Assembly: GCA_003427395.1 (NCBI GenBank)
Contig: BFEA01000063.1
Location: 3,887,845-3,922,780 of the forward strand
DNA length: 34,936 bases
Direction: 5' to 3'
DNA from: Chara braunii
Taxonomy: Eukaryota > Streptophyta > Charophyceae > Charales > Characeae
The notes under the pieces: generated by a model
Database searches by the model: none
Seen by the model: the letters and a program-made list of their open reading frames with translations, nothing else
Told to the model about the DNA's origin: nothing
Part shown: piece by piece, positions 18,222-29,386 of the stretch
Position numbering within the stretch: the stretch's first letter is position 1
Layout: every line of letters begins with the position of its first letter
Position numbers and translations under genes: made by a program

Positions 18222-19169
18222 GTGGTAGAGGTCCCTGAAGAGGAAGAGGAAGAGGATGATGATGCGGAGGACGAGAGGCTCCGACAAGAGGAGGATCGGC
18301 GGACGGAATTAAGGGCCAAGAAAAGAGGGATTCGGGAGGAAGCTGAGCCAAGCCAGCAGGACGACGTGCCCAAGAAAAAGAAGTACGCAGTCCAGCTAGA
18401 AGAGGGCTTTAATGTGGAGAGAATGGTGGACAGGCTCCTCGAAGGTCATAACGTCCTCATGAACTTGAGGGATATTCTGGCCTGCCCCCCGAGATTCCGA
18501 GATGGTTTGAAGGGACTGTTATCTCGGAGGTTATTACCCAGTGTCCATCTGAGTACGATCCTGCCAAGGGAGGTAGGATGGACAGAAGCCGGAACGAGGA
18601 TGACCTGGAAATGTGCGACGTGCGGGTTGGTGGATTTAGTGGTGAAGGAGAAGAAGTGTGTTGCAATGATGGACACAGGAGTCGAGATGAACATCATCAA
18701 GGAAAGGGATGCCCTCATGCTTGGATTGGAGATTGACCGGGCGGAGCATGGCATATTGCATGGAGCTAATTGCAAGGCAGTTTTTTGTGGCATGGCATCC
18801 AATGTGATAATAGAAATTAGTAAGGTACGGGCGAGGACTTGCTTCTTTGTCATGTCGGACGTCGATCACCCTATCCTCCTGGGAAGGTTGTTCATGTGCA
18901 GGACAGAGACTTCGATCTTCAATAAGCACGATGGGACGATGATACTGCTCATGAGTGATCCAGCTTGTGGGAACTATGAAGTTATCACCTGCCGGAACAC
19001 GGGGTCAGAGAGCGAGCGGAATAGGCCTAATCCCGACTCGTTCACCTTTGTAGCATCGGAGAATGAGCGGAGGAGGCTTTGGGAAGAGCACGTGGAGGAA
19101 GGAAGAGCAGAGGTGTTGTCGCTAAGCCTCACAGATGTAAATAAGGCTATGGAGATAGTGGCGACATGA
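18222..19169 (+). pseudogene. Aspartic protease region of pol
   Basis: An acidic, charged N-terminal linker (residues 1-60) leads to a retropepsin-like domain: MMDTGVEMNI with the catalytic Asp codon at 18672, and HPILLGR about 70 residues later as the C-terminal ILLGR-type motif. CATCG at residues 131-135 is a lone CxxC. The enzyme cuts the Gag-Pol polyprotein. The frame differs from gag by a shift near 18060 and ends in TGA (19167-19169), overlapping ATG at 19171. Confidence 0.75.
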
Positions 19170-19170
19170 G

Positions 19171-20538
19171 ATGGCGGATCCGGAGGCGATCAAAGTGTTG
19201 AGGGAGCAAGTTTTGGAAAACCCTCAAGTGAGGGAAGTGGAGTTGATCTATCGACTTCCCGGGGGAAGAGGAGGCCCTGCGATGGTGCAAGCGCAAACAA
19301 CAAGCCGGCCTTTTTTAGGGGACGGCTTAAGCAGGGCTCCCAAAGGCGGTACAAGACGATAAATAAAAAGTGTCGCCCTGTTCCCGTGCTCATTACAGAA
19401 GATGAGGAAGCATACTACGGGCAGGAACGAGGATTGATACGGCTTATGCGAGAACAGGCGCTGAATGGTCCATGCCGTATCAATAAGGAAAATGAAGGGA
19501 AGCTGATAGTTGTAGAGTTGGGTATCATTTCACCCCAAGAGAAGACCTTGATGGTGGGGCTGATGAGGAAAAGGCATCGCGCGTACGCCTTCAATGATGA
19601 TCAGCGTGAGAGGCTGGATGTGGACAAGATTTTGATGATTCGGATCCACACCGTGCCACACGAACCTTGGAATCTAAGAGGCGCGCGATATCCGAATCCT
19701 GACGAAGAGAAAATGGTGGTGGACTATCTAGATGGCAAGATGCGCACATGTTGCTGGCTACTCTAGCGGACCGTATGCGTCCCCTTGGTTTTGCTTTATT
19801 AAGTATTAAGCCGAACGGGGCGCTACGGTGGGTACAGGACTTACAACGGTTGAATGCGGTGACAGTGCGAGACGCGGGGGGCTTGTCGAACGCAGATGCA
19901 TTATCAGAATCATGCGCAGGGAGGTCTATAATTTCACTTATAGACCTCTATTTTGGGTATGACCAATTTCCTGTATACCCGCCTGATAGGCCAGTAACAG
20001 CGATCCACACGCCGAGGGGGTTGATTCATATGAATGTGGCCGCTCAAGGTTGGACCAATGCAGTGACAATGGTGCAGAGGCATATGATCAGAGTCGTGCA
20101 GACGGTCGGTCTGCACATCACTCAGCCTTACATTGATGACTTGGCGGTCAAAGGCCCGAAAGAGAGAGAGGAGGACGAAGTGATGCCCGGAGTAAGGCGT
20201 TTCGTCTGGAGGCACATCCAGGACCTCGATCAGGTCCTGAGCCTGCTGGAGGAATATAACCTTACTGCGAGTGGTCCAAAATCCAAACACTGCATGAAAT
20301 AAGCTACCATTCTGGGTTTTGTCTGTAATGAGAACGGTCGGAGGCCGGATGCAAAAAAGACAGACAAAATCTTAGAGTGGTCAGTACCTTTTTACTCCAT
20401 AACGGATGTGAGAAGCTTTTTTGGCACCTGTGGATTTTGGAGGAGGTTTGTAAGAACTTTGCCGCCAAGACCGAGCATTTAAGGAAGCTGGTGCGTCAGG
20501 ATCAGGAATGGGTTTGAGGTGAAGATCAGGAAGAGGCG
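19171..20538 (+). pseudogene. Reverse transcriptase region of pol
   Basis: Pieces in three frames make one Ty3-type RT. 19386-19742 holds the N-terminal fingers (HEPWNLRGARYPNPDEEKMV). 19748-20302 holds the palm: KPNGALRWVQDLQRLNAV, motif A SLIDLYFGYDQ with Asp codon 19943, GWTNAV (motif B) and motif C YIDD (20129-20140). Both catalytic Asp pairs are present. The thumb (about 20303-20500) reads ILGFVCNENGRRPDAKKTDK after a TAA at 20300. Breaks: frameshifts near 19305 and 19755, TAA inside the fingers, TAA 20300, TGA near 20517. Confidence 0.85.
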
Positions 20539-21090
20539 GTGACCCAGATGAAGGGGAAATTCAAGGAAGCAGGGTTAGTATTGGGGGCGCCTAACTATGA
20601 AGTGACTGCGGAAAAGCCTTTCGTCATCGAGACGGACGCTGGGCCGACTGCCTTGGGAGAAGTCCTAATTCAGGCGGATGCTGAAGGAAAGGAGAGGCCT
20701 CTAAGATTTGAAAGTCAGACTCTTAATGCGACCGAGAGGAACTACTCTCAGTTTAAAAAGGAGATGCTTACAGTACTCCATTGCTTAAGGATCTTCCGGA
20801 GTTATGTTTTCGGCAGGAGGTTTATATTGAGGGTGGATCCCACGACGCTTGCATGTTCCCTGAAGAACTATACTCCATCTGACCCAATCATCGCACGATG
20901 GTTGACATACATTTGGATGTTTAACTTTGAATTGGAGAGAATTCCAGGGGATAAGAACAGGGTCGATGGCTTGAGTCGCATTAACTGGGACAAATTGGAT
21001 AAGGAGTCGATTAAAGATACTCCACCAGTTGATGGGTTCTTGGACCAGGAAGAGGACGTCGGGCTCCATATAAACAAGTGGTCCTTGTGA
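20539..21090 (+). pseudogene. RNase H region of pol
   Basis: The Ty3-type RNase H fold is recognisable: VIETDAGPTALGEVLIQ (first catalytic Asp codon 20635), LRFESQTLNATERNYSQFKKE (active-site Glu region), RVDPTTL and ELERIPGDKNRVDGLSRI at the C end. It removes the RNA strand during reverse transcription. This part is one of the best-preserved stretches, open for 183 codons, and ends in TGA at 21088. Confidence 0.85.
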
Positions 21091-22683
21091 GTGCCCAGTT
21101 GTGTCACCCACCTCATATGGATAGCGCCTAGAGGATATGATCAAAAGAAAGATTTAGTCCTCAAACGGTTTCAGGAGGAGGACCCATGGGGAGGCAAGGA
21201 TGTTCGCTGGATGATGAAATTGGCGTTGGCAGGTACGCATAGTTTAGCGGAAGAAGTGAGAACAATAGAGGAGGGCCCTGCTCAAGTAGAGGAGCATGAG
21301 CAGTTGATGGGAGGGATGTATCTACTCACGAATACGCTTCTGCAAGGTGACTTTGACCGAAATGGCTCATTAAATCCAGTTGAGGGCGAGGACCCCGTTC
21401 CTGAAAGTCAGGATGATGAGTTCGAAGAAGGAGAGATTAAAAAGGTTTTTCAAGCAGAGGAGTATGGTGGGATCTACCTTGAGTTGGGTCTACTCCAATT
21501 CTGTGAAATGAGGGGTAGAGATGCAAGCGCTAAAACTCAAAAGATGAGGCATCTCTATGTAGTGAGGGATGGTCATTTGTTCATAAAGCGGCAAGTCGGG
21601 AATCCCAAGCGGATTGTATGTGGGAGGAACTGACAGATTGATATTATAGCCGCACTACATGATGGTATAGCAGGAGGGCATAGAGGGGTAAGTGCCAAGT
21701 GCGCTAAGATAAGTGAACTATACCACTGGGATGGAATGTTGAACATGGTCATCAAGTACTGCCAATCTTGTGTTCCTTGCCAAGAGAGATCGACGCAAAG
21801 ACCGGGAGAACCCCTCACCCGAGGTTGGAGAGAGAAGTGGGTGCAGTTGTACATCTGGATTTGCTTTTCATGCCCGCCGGGGAGCATGGGTATAACTACA
21901 TCTTCGATGCGCGGGACAACCTTACCGGGTTTGTGGATGGTCGGGTTATCCGAACCAAAATCGGACTGGTCTTGGCAAGCTGCATCGAGGAGTACTACCT
22001 GCGCTAAAACGAGGGTCAGAATTTACTAGCTAAGAGGTGCAGACCTTGCTTGAAGGATATGACATAGTGGCGAACTACACTACTGTTGTGCACCCTCAAG
22101 CGAACGCACGAGTGGAGAGGAAACATAGCACCATTACGAATTTCCTTGCTAAGTGGACGAAGGGTAGGCCCAATCAGTGGCCAAAGTTCTTGCGGACCGT
22201 CTTCTTTGTTGAAAATATTACTGTGAAAGGACTACCAAGTATGCGCCGGCCACTTTATGGTATGGGAGGCATGCCACCTTCCCAATTGAGAGTTTCCTAA
22301 GGACTTGGAGGTGTCAGGACTTGGAGACGAACCTGTCGTTTGAAGAGTTGCTTGATATTCGGGCACGGCAGGTGGGTGTAGTTGAGGAGAGGATACGAGA
22401 GGCCTCCAAGCACGTAGAGAGGAGTCGAATGGAGGAGAAGATGCGGTGGGACCAAATGACACATGTGCGAAAGGCGTCATTGGCAGTTGGGGATATCGTG
22501 CTACTATGCGACTCTTCCCTGGAAAAGCAGTAGTCGAAAAAACTCGACAAAAGATAGTTAGGGCTTTACAGGATTGTGCGGTGTGGCGAATTTGGAGCTT
22601 ATCAAATTGAGGAGCTGGATGGGACAGAGTGGAAAGATTGGGTGTCCGGGACAAGATTGAAGAAGTTCGTGGTCAGGGAATAG
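21091..22683 (+). pseudogene. Integrase region of pol, second catalytic Asp lost
   Basis: A family-specific linker (21091-21633, acidic, ends in TGA 21631) leads to the HHCC zinc-binding domain: His codons 21658 and 21679, Cys codons 21760 and 21769. After a frameshift near 21800 the core starts VVHLDLLFMPAG (first Asp codon 21858). The place of the second Asp, about 35 codons before the Glu, reads AAC (22008-22010, Asn) after a stop. HPQANARVERKHSTI has the Glu codon 22115. The C-terminal part (22321-22683) has VGDIVLL and a decayed GPY/F-like LYRIV, then YQIEELDG. No chromodomain is seen. It would join the cDNA to host DNA; this copy cannot. Confidence 0.83.
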
Positions 22684-22889
22684 GTAAAAGCCTAAAGACC
22701 TCTAAGATAAACCCCCTTCCTAAGTATAGCATATCAGGATTAGGGTGGATAGAAAGAGGGAAGGGTTAGATGTGTCGAAAATGGGGTATATGATTGCTCT
22801 GAGACTTGATGAGCCTGCATGCTGATCCTGTCGTATGCTTGGTTGTTTTCTCTCACGTGATGTGCAGGTCTGACTTCTTGAAAACAACC
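22684..22889 (+). other. Spacer before ORF2 with splice acceptor
   Basis: 206 bp between the pol stop and the ORF2 ATG. GGTTGTTTTCTCTCACGTGATGTGCAG ends at 22867 and is a fair splice acceptor 23 bases before the ATG, the same arrangement as before gag. This suggests ORF2 is made from a spliced RNA. Confidence 0.5.
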
Positions 22890-25737
22890 ATGCAAAGGGG
22901 CGGGAGGGACACACGGCCACGACAGAGACCTCTTGGGGCATCCGGAGAGGGAAAACGGCATGGGCCCTTCAGGAGAGAGCCTACGCCTGTTTTTTATGAT
23001 GACAACATCGAGCTCTTCCTGGACGTCTATCGAGATCACACGACCCAGAGAGGGTGGGACGTACCTGAGAGGATACGACATTTGAGAGGGATTGGGCGAT
23101 TTGAGGAGCCTATCGCACAGATCAGGGAGGAGGCGTTGACCTGGCCGGAGGTGGAAGCAAGGATGCAGAGATTGAGGGCTTCGCCTGTGGGGCATGATGG
23201 GTTGCCCATTCGTCTGGAGGAGGGGAATGCGGAGGAGTTCATCCTAGCATATGAGCAGTATGTGAGCGATCAGGGAATCCCAAGGGATAAGTGGATGCAG
23301 ACACTACTCCTATGGACCAGGAGGGGGGAGAGACCACTAGCAAGACAAATTCGGGATAGGGCGCGCAACTGGTAGGACTGCCAGGCTCAGTTGAGAGAGA
23401 CGTTTCGGCGGCCAGAACCAGACAGACCTGAGCCCAGGGTTGATAGAAGGCGAAGGAGTAAGAGGCTAAGGGATCTGGAGCCGAGAGAGCCCATTGTGAC
23501 TAGGGGAGGTCGGAAGGCTTTGGCGCAGCAGGAAGGAGGGCGAGCAGGACTTGCTCAGGCGGCAGAGTCTTTCCCTGCTTGTGGACTTAGGCATGTGGAG
23601 TTCCATCAGGTTACTAGCAGTGACCTACAGGGACCTTCGCTGCGATCGCTAGATTAGGGGGAAATAAGGCTATTAGAGGCACCATTCAGGAGTTTGGAGG
23701 CCCATCTTGATGCATCCCAATGGGGAGCCCCACCAATGGGGGTGGGCCCGGCAGATCCACCAATGGAGGGGCCATTGCATCTCGAGCCTGGGGTTGAGCC
23801 ACGCGGGCAGGAGGAGTTGCATGCAGAGGAGATCATTACGATGGAGGGTGACACTCCCCCTCATACCCTCGTTCTAGAACAGGCGCGACAGCCTTGGCCA
23901 GAGGGAGTCCCTGAGCCAGATAGCGAAGAGATTCCAGCACCCTCGCCTGAGGCCACTATGTCACACAGATGAGAGACAGAGATGGGAAGGCCAGAAAAAG
24001 GATGGAGGGCTAAGTCCCGCGTGGTCATTGACTCGCATTTAGCCGCACATGCATCCGAGCACCCTGATATTGGGGTGCCTATCTCAGTTGGGCCATTTTC
24101 AGGGTCACCGCACATCGAGCCAGAGATGGGCGCGCAGGCTCCAACCAAGGAGGTCCGTGGAGTGAGGATGGAAAGGGTGTCAGAGGAGACTGAAGAGGCG
24201 AAGTCTACCAGGGTACAGGCCCGCCTTGCCGAGGTATATGAGCAGAAGGAAAGGATGGAGGCGGCACAGATAGCGCCGACACCACCAGTTGACCCCAGGA
24301 CGAGCGAGCAAAGGATTGACGAGTTATGGGCCAGATATGAGAGCCGAAGGGAGGCAACTCGCCAGAGGTTACAAGAGGCAGGGCAGGCGGACGAGAGGGC
24401 AGATGAGGCAATAGAAATTGGGGGACTGGGATTTTCCGCCGCCAGGATGGCCATCGAGCGGGTGGACAGAAGGATACGACAAGCAGCAACCACATCCTTC
24501 TACAGATATACTCTGCTTAGTGACGAGCTGGCAATTAGGAAGGGAGAGGTGGAGCAGCTGACTGCTCAGCTTGCAGAAGAAAGGGTTGAAAACAAGGCCT
24601 GGAGGGCTCGGTTGGAGGCCAAAGCAGCTGAGTGGGAGAAAAAGCTCAAGGAGATGTCAGCTGCAGTGGAAAGATTTTCGACAACTAAGGTGGTCGATTG
24701 GACTGAACAGAGCAGATATGGCATTCAAGGCGAAGGGATGCAGGGACTGTTTGGACAAGGAGAGGCGGCAGAGACATCTCAGCAGGAAAAATTAAAGAAT
24801 GTGTTTCTGGACCCGACTGAAGTAGAGGCGAGGAGAGAGGCTAACAAGGGAAGTTTTGAGTTCAAGGCTCCCACTGAGTTAGCCTCGCGGCAAGAAGCCC
24901 CTATTTCAGCTAAGTCCCCTGTGGAGGTGCCAACTCAGGAGCCTCAGCCTGCACCTGTTGAGGAAGAAGCTGCAGAGGAGTCGCTCACGATCCTTTTGGA
25001 AGTGCAAGAAAAGACCCTTACTGGGGCAGTGGTACCTCCTCAGTCTGAGGCACAAGGGAAAAAGTCGTAGCGTCTGGACGAGTTGATGGCTGTCATGGAG
25101 GTAGATATGTCACCAGAGAGGCCTCAGAGACTGGGGACCCCGGAGCTTGTGTCGGAAATGAGGGAGTTGAGGGCACAGTTGGGCTCCTGGGCCACTGGGG
25201 CTGACTCAGGAGGGCAGGCCACTGTGCGATAGCAGCAGCCAGCAGGAGGCCACGAGCCAGCCTGCAAGGGCAGTTACTCCCCAGACTTCGGAGCTTCGTG
25301 AGAGTGAGGAAGTGGCTGTGACAGAGAGGACCCACGAGGGCAGGCCACTGAGGTTGGATACTCCCGAGTACAGGCCCGAGGGGAGTGGGCTGCGAGGGGA
25401 GCCGAGTGCTCAGGGATTTGGGGAGAGGGCTGAGTCGTCGTGGCACCTGCCTCAGAGTCACGAGGTGGGCATGGAGACATGAGAGATACTCCCATCGTCA
25501 GAAGCCCAGAAAAAGAAGAGGAAGTTTCAGAGAAAGTCGGAGGCTATGTGCTTCTACTTTCTGGATGGTATGCATAGGGCCCTAAAATGTCCAAAGTTCC
25601 TCGAGGACAAGGCCGTAGGGCGAGTTACTGAACGGGACGGGAGGATTTACTATAGACAGGGTCGAGTGGTGGAGAGAGCTCCAAATGGGGGTAGAGCTCA
25701 GTTGTATAGGCAAAACCAAGAGGAAATGAGTGAGTAG
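22890..25737 (+). pseudogene. ORF2: second Gag-like, coiled-coil protein after integrase
   Basis: A single frame can be followed from ATG 22890 to about 25230 through in-frame stops at 23373, 23655, 23970, 25068 and 25230; the last part is in another frame, ending 25737. Order: basic N terminus; Gag-like helical domain (about residues 30-190, with WDVPERIRHLRGIGRFEEPI and EEFILAYEQYV...WMQTLLLWTRR); Arg-rich segment; Pro/Glu-rich linker; long coiled coil (about residues 430-620, with DELAIRKGEVEQLTAQLAEE); acidic Pro-rich region; C-terminal CFYFLDGMHRALKC (from 25547), a zinc knuckle whose second Cys is Phe. The total of about 940 residues resembles a second Gag rather than an envelope; no signal peptide or membrane segment is seen. 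I recall similar predicted proteins in Chara. Role unknown. Confidence 0.75.
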
Positions 25738-26186
25738 GGGCCGGTTTGTCTATACGTCAGTAAGAGTAGGATGCCCTTGTACATAGAAAGTGAGTTAGAG
25801 ATGTATATACTATGAGTCGGATACATGTGTCATGTTCTCTTGTACATAAGTAGAGGGTAGTGTACAATACAGCTTGAGGATTTTTTCTTGTCATGACTCA
25901 AAAGATGGGACTCAGTTGTGTGATATCCGAAAATATTTGGTTTACATTTTCGTTTTTTTACTCAAATTTTACTTGTACGTTTAGGAGTGTTTTGAGAGTT
26001 ACAACACTTGAGGCATGAGTCTGTTTGGCATAAAAGGGACAGGGTGTTGAGTACCAAGATTGGTTTTTTAGAGACATTCTATTCCTGAGTGTACACTGAG
26101 TGAAGATCTTGAGACTATTTCCTTGTATATGACGATCACTCTCATACTCACATGTGTGGTTTTATCCTGATGTATGATGGTTTGTG

Positions 26187-26220
26187 TGAAAAACATGTGA
26201 AAAACATGTGAAAAACATCT
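26187..26220 (+). repeat. Short tandem repeat, 11-bp unit
   Basis: GTGAAAAACAT three times in a row. Confidence 0.9.
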
Positions 26221-27540
26221 CATATGCTTCGTATTTTGTGATTGTGGATGGGTGTGAACTGTCTACTCTTCGGTATACTTGTACGATCTGTCCATGGGCG
26301 AATGATAGAGTCGAGTATAAGAAGGGGAAGTGCAGTCTGTTTTGTAAAAGGAATGTGAGGATCCTAAAGGATTTATAAGTCCTTGAGACTCGAATGCTTA
26401 CATGCCGAATATTTATTGTTTGAGTTGTATTGAGGGCCCATAAGTTGGCCTCTTTGCTTGTGTTGTTTTATGGTTGAGACACCTTTTAGTAAAAAGGTAG
26501 TCTTATGTTTTATTTGGGAGACTCATCTTCAGAAAAGGAAGATGTTTTACAAAGGTCATGTGAGAGTTCATCCTAGAGAGAGAGGGATGGCTGGGAGACC
26601 TATTGAGTGAGACCCCCTTGCATGAAAGGTGGACCAGGTGGTTAATAGATTTAATGTCATGGAAAGCTGATTTTTTTAAGATAAAGACTGACGAGAGGAA
26701 CCAGGATTTGTTGGCCATTTGGTGGAATTTTGAAGAATGTCGCAAAATTGTTTGATTTTGAAAGATGTCATTAAGATGTGTGACCTTCTTACCCTGATTA
26801 AGTTGGGAGGTCACGGCCTTGTGAATCTGGCGGTGATTTTGTTTTGTGAATGTGGAGAGGTTGTCATGTTTCCTCTGTATTATCCCAGAGAGGACTGGTA
26901 AATACCTTTTATGTGTGATAGGCCTATGCGTAGTCTCGCAATAGACCTGTATTGTTGCGACACACCATCCAGCCACTTGTGCTAATCTTAGGGCATATCA
27001 GGAAGACCAAGCTAAACGGTAAAGTTTTAGCACTACTAGAGCGTAACCCCTAGGGATGGTTGTTGGTCGGCACAACCTGGTTGCGAGCCCACGTCTTACC
27101 GAAGGAGTAAAGACTTAAAGGGGAACGGCGTGGGATAAGAGTCGAGTCATATGAGTCTTTTGGGAAGTCCTGATTGAATGTTTATCATGAGAAAGCCTAT
27201 CGTGGTGCAATGCGAGGGCGCTACCGCTAAATAACAAACGCGGTAGGTTATAGAAAGGACTCGATCAACCAGACTATGGTGGGCCAAGATGGAGACCTAG
27301 CACTTCTGTACTAGACCGCAGAAGGAGCTGAGAGGAGATTTAAGGGCGTATATAAGTATATGTTTGATTGTGAGGATTTTCGGATGGGAGGCTAAGGAAT
27401 GCCTTCAAACGGTTTCGGTTAGGGCCTGCGTCCCTGGTTATGGCCCTGCTTGCAGGGTGGAAGCTAGGAACACTTAACGAGAAGCCGGCGTTTGTCTAGG
27501 ACAAGGGGGAGAATACGGTTATGAGGGTCTTTAGAACTTA

Positions 27541-27617
27541 TGTTGTAGTACTGATGCGTAGTACACCAGCGTCCTAGTGTCAGGACAGTGGAGACCCGGG
27601 TTGAAACCCTGGCAGCA
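27541..27617 (+). tRNA. tRNA-like cloverleaf, probably a tRNA-derived relic
   Basis: Four stems can be drawn in 77 bases: acceptor TGTTG/CAGCA (27541-27545, 27613-27617, one G-T), D arm GTAC/GTAC (27548-27564), anticodon-like arm GTCCT/AGGAC (27571-27586, 6-base loop) and T arm CCGGG/CCTGG with loop TTGAAAC (27596-27612). Box B would be GGGTTGAAACCC. The six-base anticodon loop and G in place of the invariant C of TTC argue against a working tRNA. It lies between the purine run (27501) and the 3' LTR, so a SINE-like insertion is possible. Confidence 0.3.
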
Positions 27618-27782
27618 CATTGTTGTGTTGGCATGGATTGATGGAGGTATCGAACCTTAGTCTGTCGGTTAATCAGATTGGTTCTTTTCTCGTCAGCATT
27701 TGGAGTGTGGATGATTTGGTAGCTTTTGATTTTCGAGCAACGAGGACGTCGCTTAATATGGTCCGATAAGTTGTTGGCGTTA

Positions 27783-27816
27783 ATACCCTTACAAGGATAT
27801 CCGCCCTGTTTTTTGC
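27783..27816 (+). other. LTR-start hairpin, copy C
   Basis: ATACCCTT (27783-27790) against AAGGATAT (27793-27800), one mismatch relative to A and B, followed by CCGCCCTG and six T. It fixes the start of the 3' LTR at 27772. Confidence 0.55.
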
Positions 27817-28583
27817 AAGTGACAGAAAATTCAGGTAGTACGGAATTGTCGGGTGACCGCGCGGGTCGCCGTGGTTGTCCGAGTGTAGGCTGAGGGTCAT
27901 TTTGAATAGGAAGAGTGAGTAAGCGCGCAGCTTTGAAGGCGCGCGTGTGATTTTATTTCATTTGTGTTGATCGAGGAGTCGGCGTAATTGACCGACTGAG
28001 TCTTATTTTTCTCTGATCAAATTAGGGATTTTTTAAAAGATTCCGCCTTTTTGTCTGGTGCGTTTGAATGGCGGTACGCTTGGCGCGTGGAATGGCGTGC
28101 GTGGTGACCGTAGTGCAACTGGGACCCGTCAGCGCGGACGTTTAGTGGTCATAGGTGCAAATGCAGGCTGCGGAACGGCCCAGGGCGTTTCTTGGCCTTG
28201 AGCACTGCGCAACACCACTTCATATAGGATTTTGCGCCTGCTGGTTTCAAGCTTGGGCTTAACCCTATAGGTTACGGCTTGGGATTGTTGCTACGGAGGT
28301 AAGGGGATTGAGGCCAATGGAGTAGTGTGGGAGCGGCAGAGCGTAATGGGAGGAAACTGATGAGGTTGAGGGTCCGACGAGGCTATCCCTCTCAGTTTTG
28401 TTAGCAGGCGCGACGACGGGTCAGGCCCACGGGCCTGGCAAGGTGCCAGCAGTTCCCCCTTTTCCCCATTTCTTTTATGTATTTTGCTTTATGTTTCTAT
28501 TATTATTTCTTTTATTTTCCATTTCTCATGCCCCATTCTGTTCTGGGACATGATACCGTGGCTGGAGCTGCGACCCAGGGACC

Positions 28584-28638
28584 TAGCTCGGCTGGTACGC
28601 CCATAAACGGTTGAAATAACAGGCCTGCGTTCGATACC
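28584..28638 (+). promoter_or_regulatory. tRNA-like unit with Pol III box A and box B, copy C
   Basis: TAGCTCGGCTGG (28584-28595) and GCGTTCGATACC (28627-28638) have the same spacing as in copy A. The longer U6-like sequence starts about 83 bp downstream on the same strand. Confidence 0.55.
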
Positions 28639-28720
28639 AGCCAATGCAACTGAAAGAGCCAAACCAAATATTCTAATTTACCAGGGGCCGGTCAACCTGT
28701 GGTGGTTCCCCAGGGCGTCG

Positions 28721-28824
28721 TGTGTCTCGTCCTTCGGGACATCTGTTAAAATTGGAACGATACAAAGACGATTAGCATGGCCCCTGCGCAAGGATAACAC
28801 GCATAAATCGAGAATAACTTTTCC
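28721..28824 (+). ncRNA. Near full-length U6 snRNA-like sequence inside the 3' LTR
   Basis: The 5' stem-loop GTCCTTCGGGAC (28729-28740), TTAAAATTGGAACGATACA, ATTAGCATGGCCCCTGCGCA and GGATAACACGCATAAATCGAG follow plant U6 from end to end. The AGC triad and the sequence of the internal stem-loop are kept. The ACAGAG box reads ACAAAG and the 5' extension differs, so spliceosomal function is doubtful. T4 runs just after the end could stop Pol III. No U6-type USE/TATA upstream promoter was recognised; the tRNA-like boxes at 28584-28638 are the nearest Pol III signals. It reads as a captured U6 copy carried by the LTR family. Confidence 0.82.
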
Positions 28825-29384
28825 TTTTGACTATTTTTGCTTTGCCTTCTGTTCGGTCCGAACCTCGCACGGTCCGAGTCGCAGTGCGCTAGTCTTCGGT
28901 GACACCTGCGCTAAACGGTGCCGAGCGCGTACGGGCCAGGGAAGAGGCAGAGTTAGCAAGAGATGACCATAGTGAGGGAGGTATGAGCATGGTGGGAGGG
29001 AGAAAGCGGTGCCTGCTCATCGCAAGTTAGGATTGAGGTGGGTGAGATACAGACTAAGGGATTTTGGACATTGCGAACCGAATGGTGTAGCCAGATTCGG
29101 CAATCGGAATGTGAGTCGGGCGCTGTGAAGAAGAGGTCGTGCATGGGCGGTAACGAAGGAGAGAGAATTAAATGAATCTGGATACAAAATTGTGCCAGAT
29201 ACAGTCGGAGTAAGAGATGGTGGGGCTAGAGCTGGGGCGCAGCAAGAAAGAGGGAGCGCTGGTGAAGCCTCACGATCGCGGGGAAGTAGTAGTGACAGGT
29301 AGGGGCCTTAGCCCCGGGCGAGCACAATCGTCGGGTTAGTTTTGGTTAAAGGTTAATAGATTAAGAGGTAGGAGAGAGAAGCAT
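28779..29384 (+). other. Segment of LTR C deleted from LTR A
   Basis: C has GCAT at 28775 (inside U6) and again at 29381; A joins the two sides at one GCAT (1105-1108). The 606-bp deletion between short direct repeats removed the U6 3' half and the GC-palindrome unit. No gene is seen in it apart from the U6 end. Confidence 0.65.
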
Positions 29385-29386
29385 CA

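Larger units (their letters stand above)
25738..27771. other. Noncoding region between ORF2 and 3' LTR
   Basis: About 2 kb with no supported gene. It includes three tandem GTGAAAAACAT copies (26188-26220), T-rich stretches, and CTATTTCCTTG-like simple sequence. The - strand frame at 26503-26976 has no family features. A purine run ACAAGGGGGAGAA (27501-27513) is the only polypurine-tract candidate but lies about 260 bp before the LTR start. Confidence 0.6.

Noticed and set aside
26503-26976. - strand ORF of 157 codons after ORF2
   Set aside because: No recognisable domain and opposite to the element; likely chance in a region with few stops.
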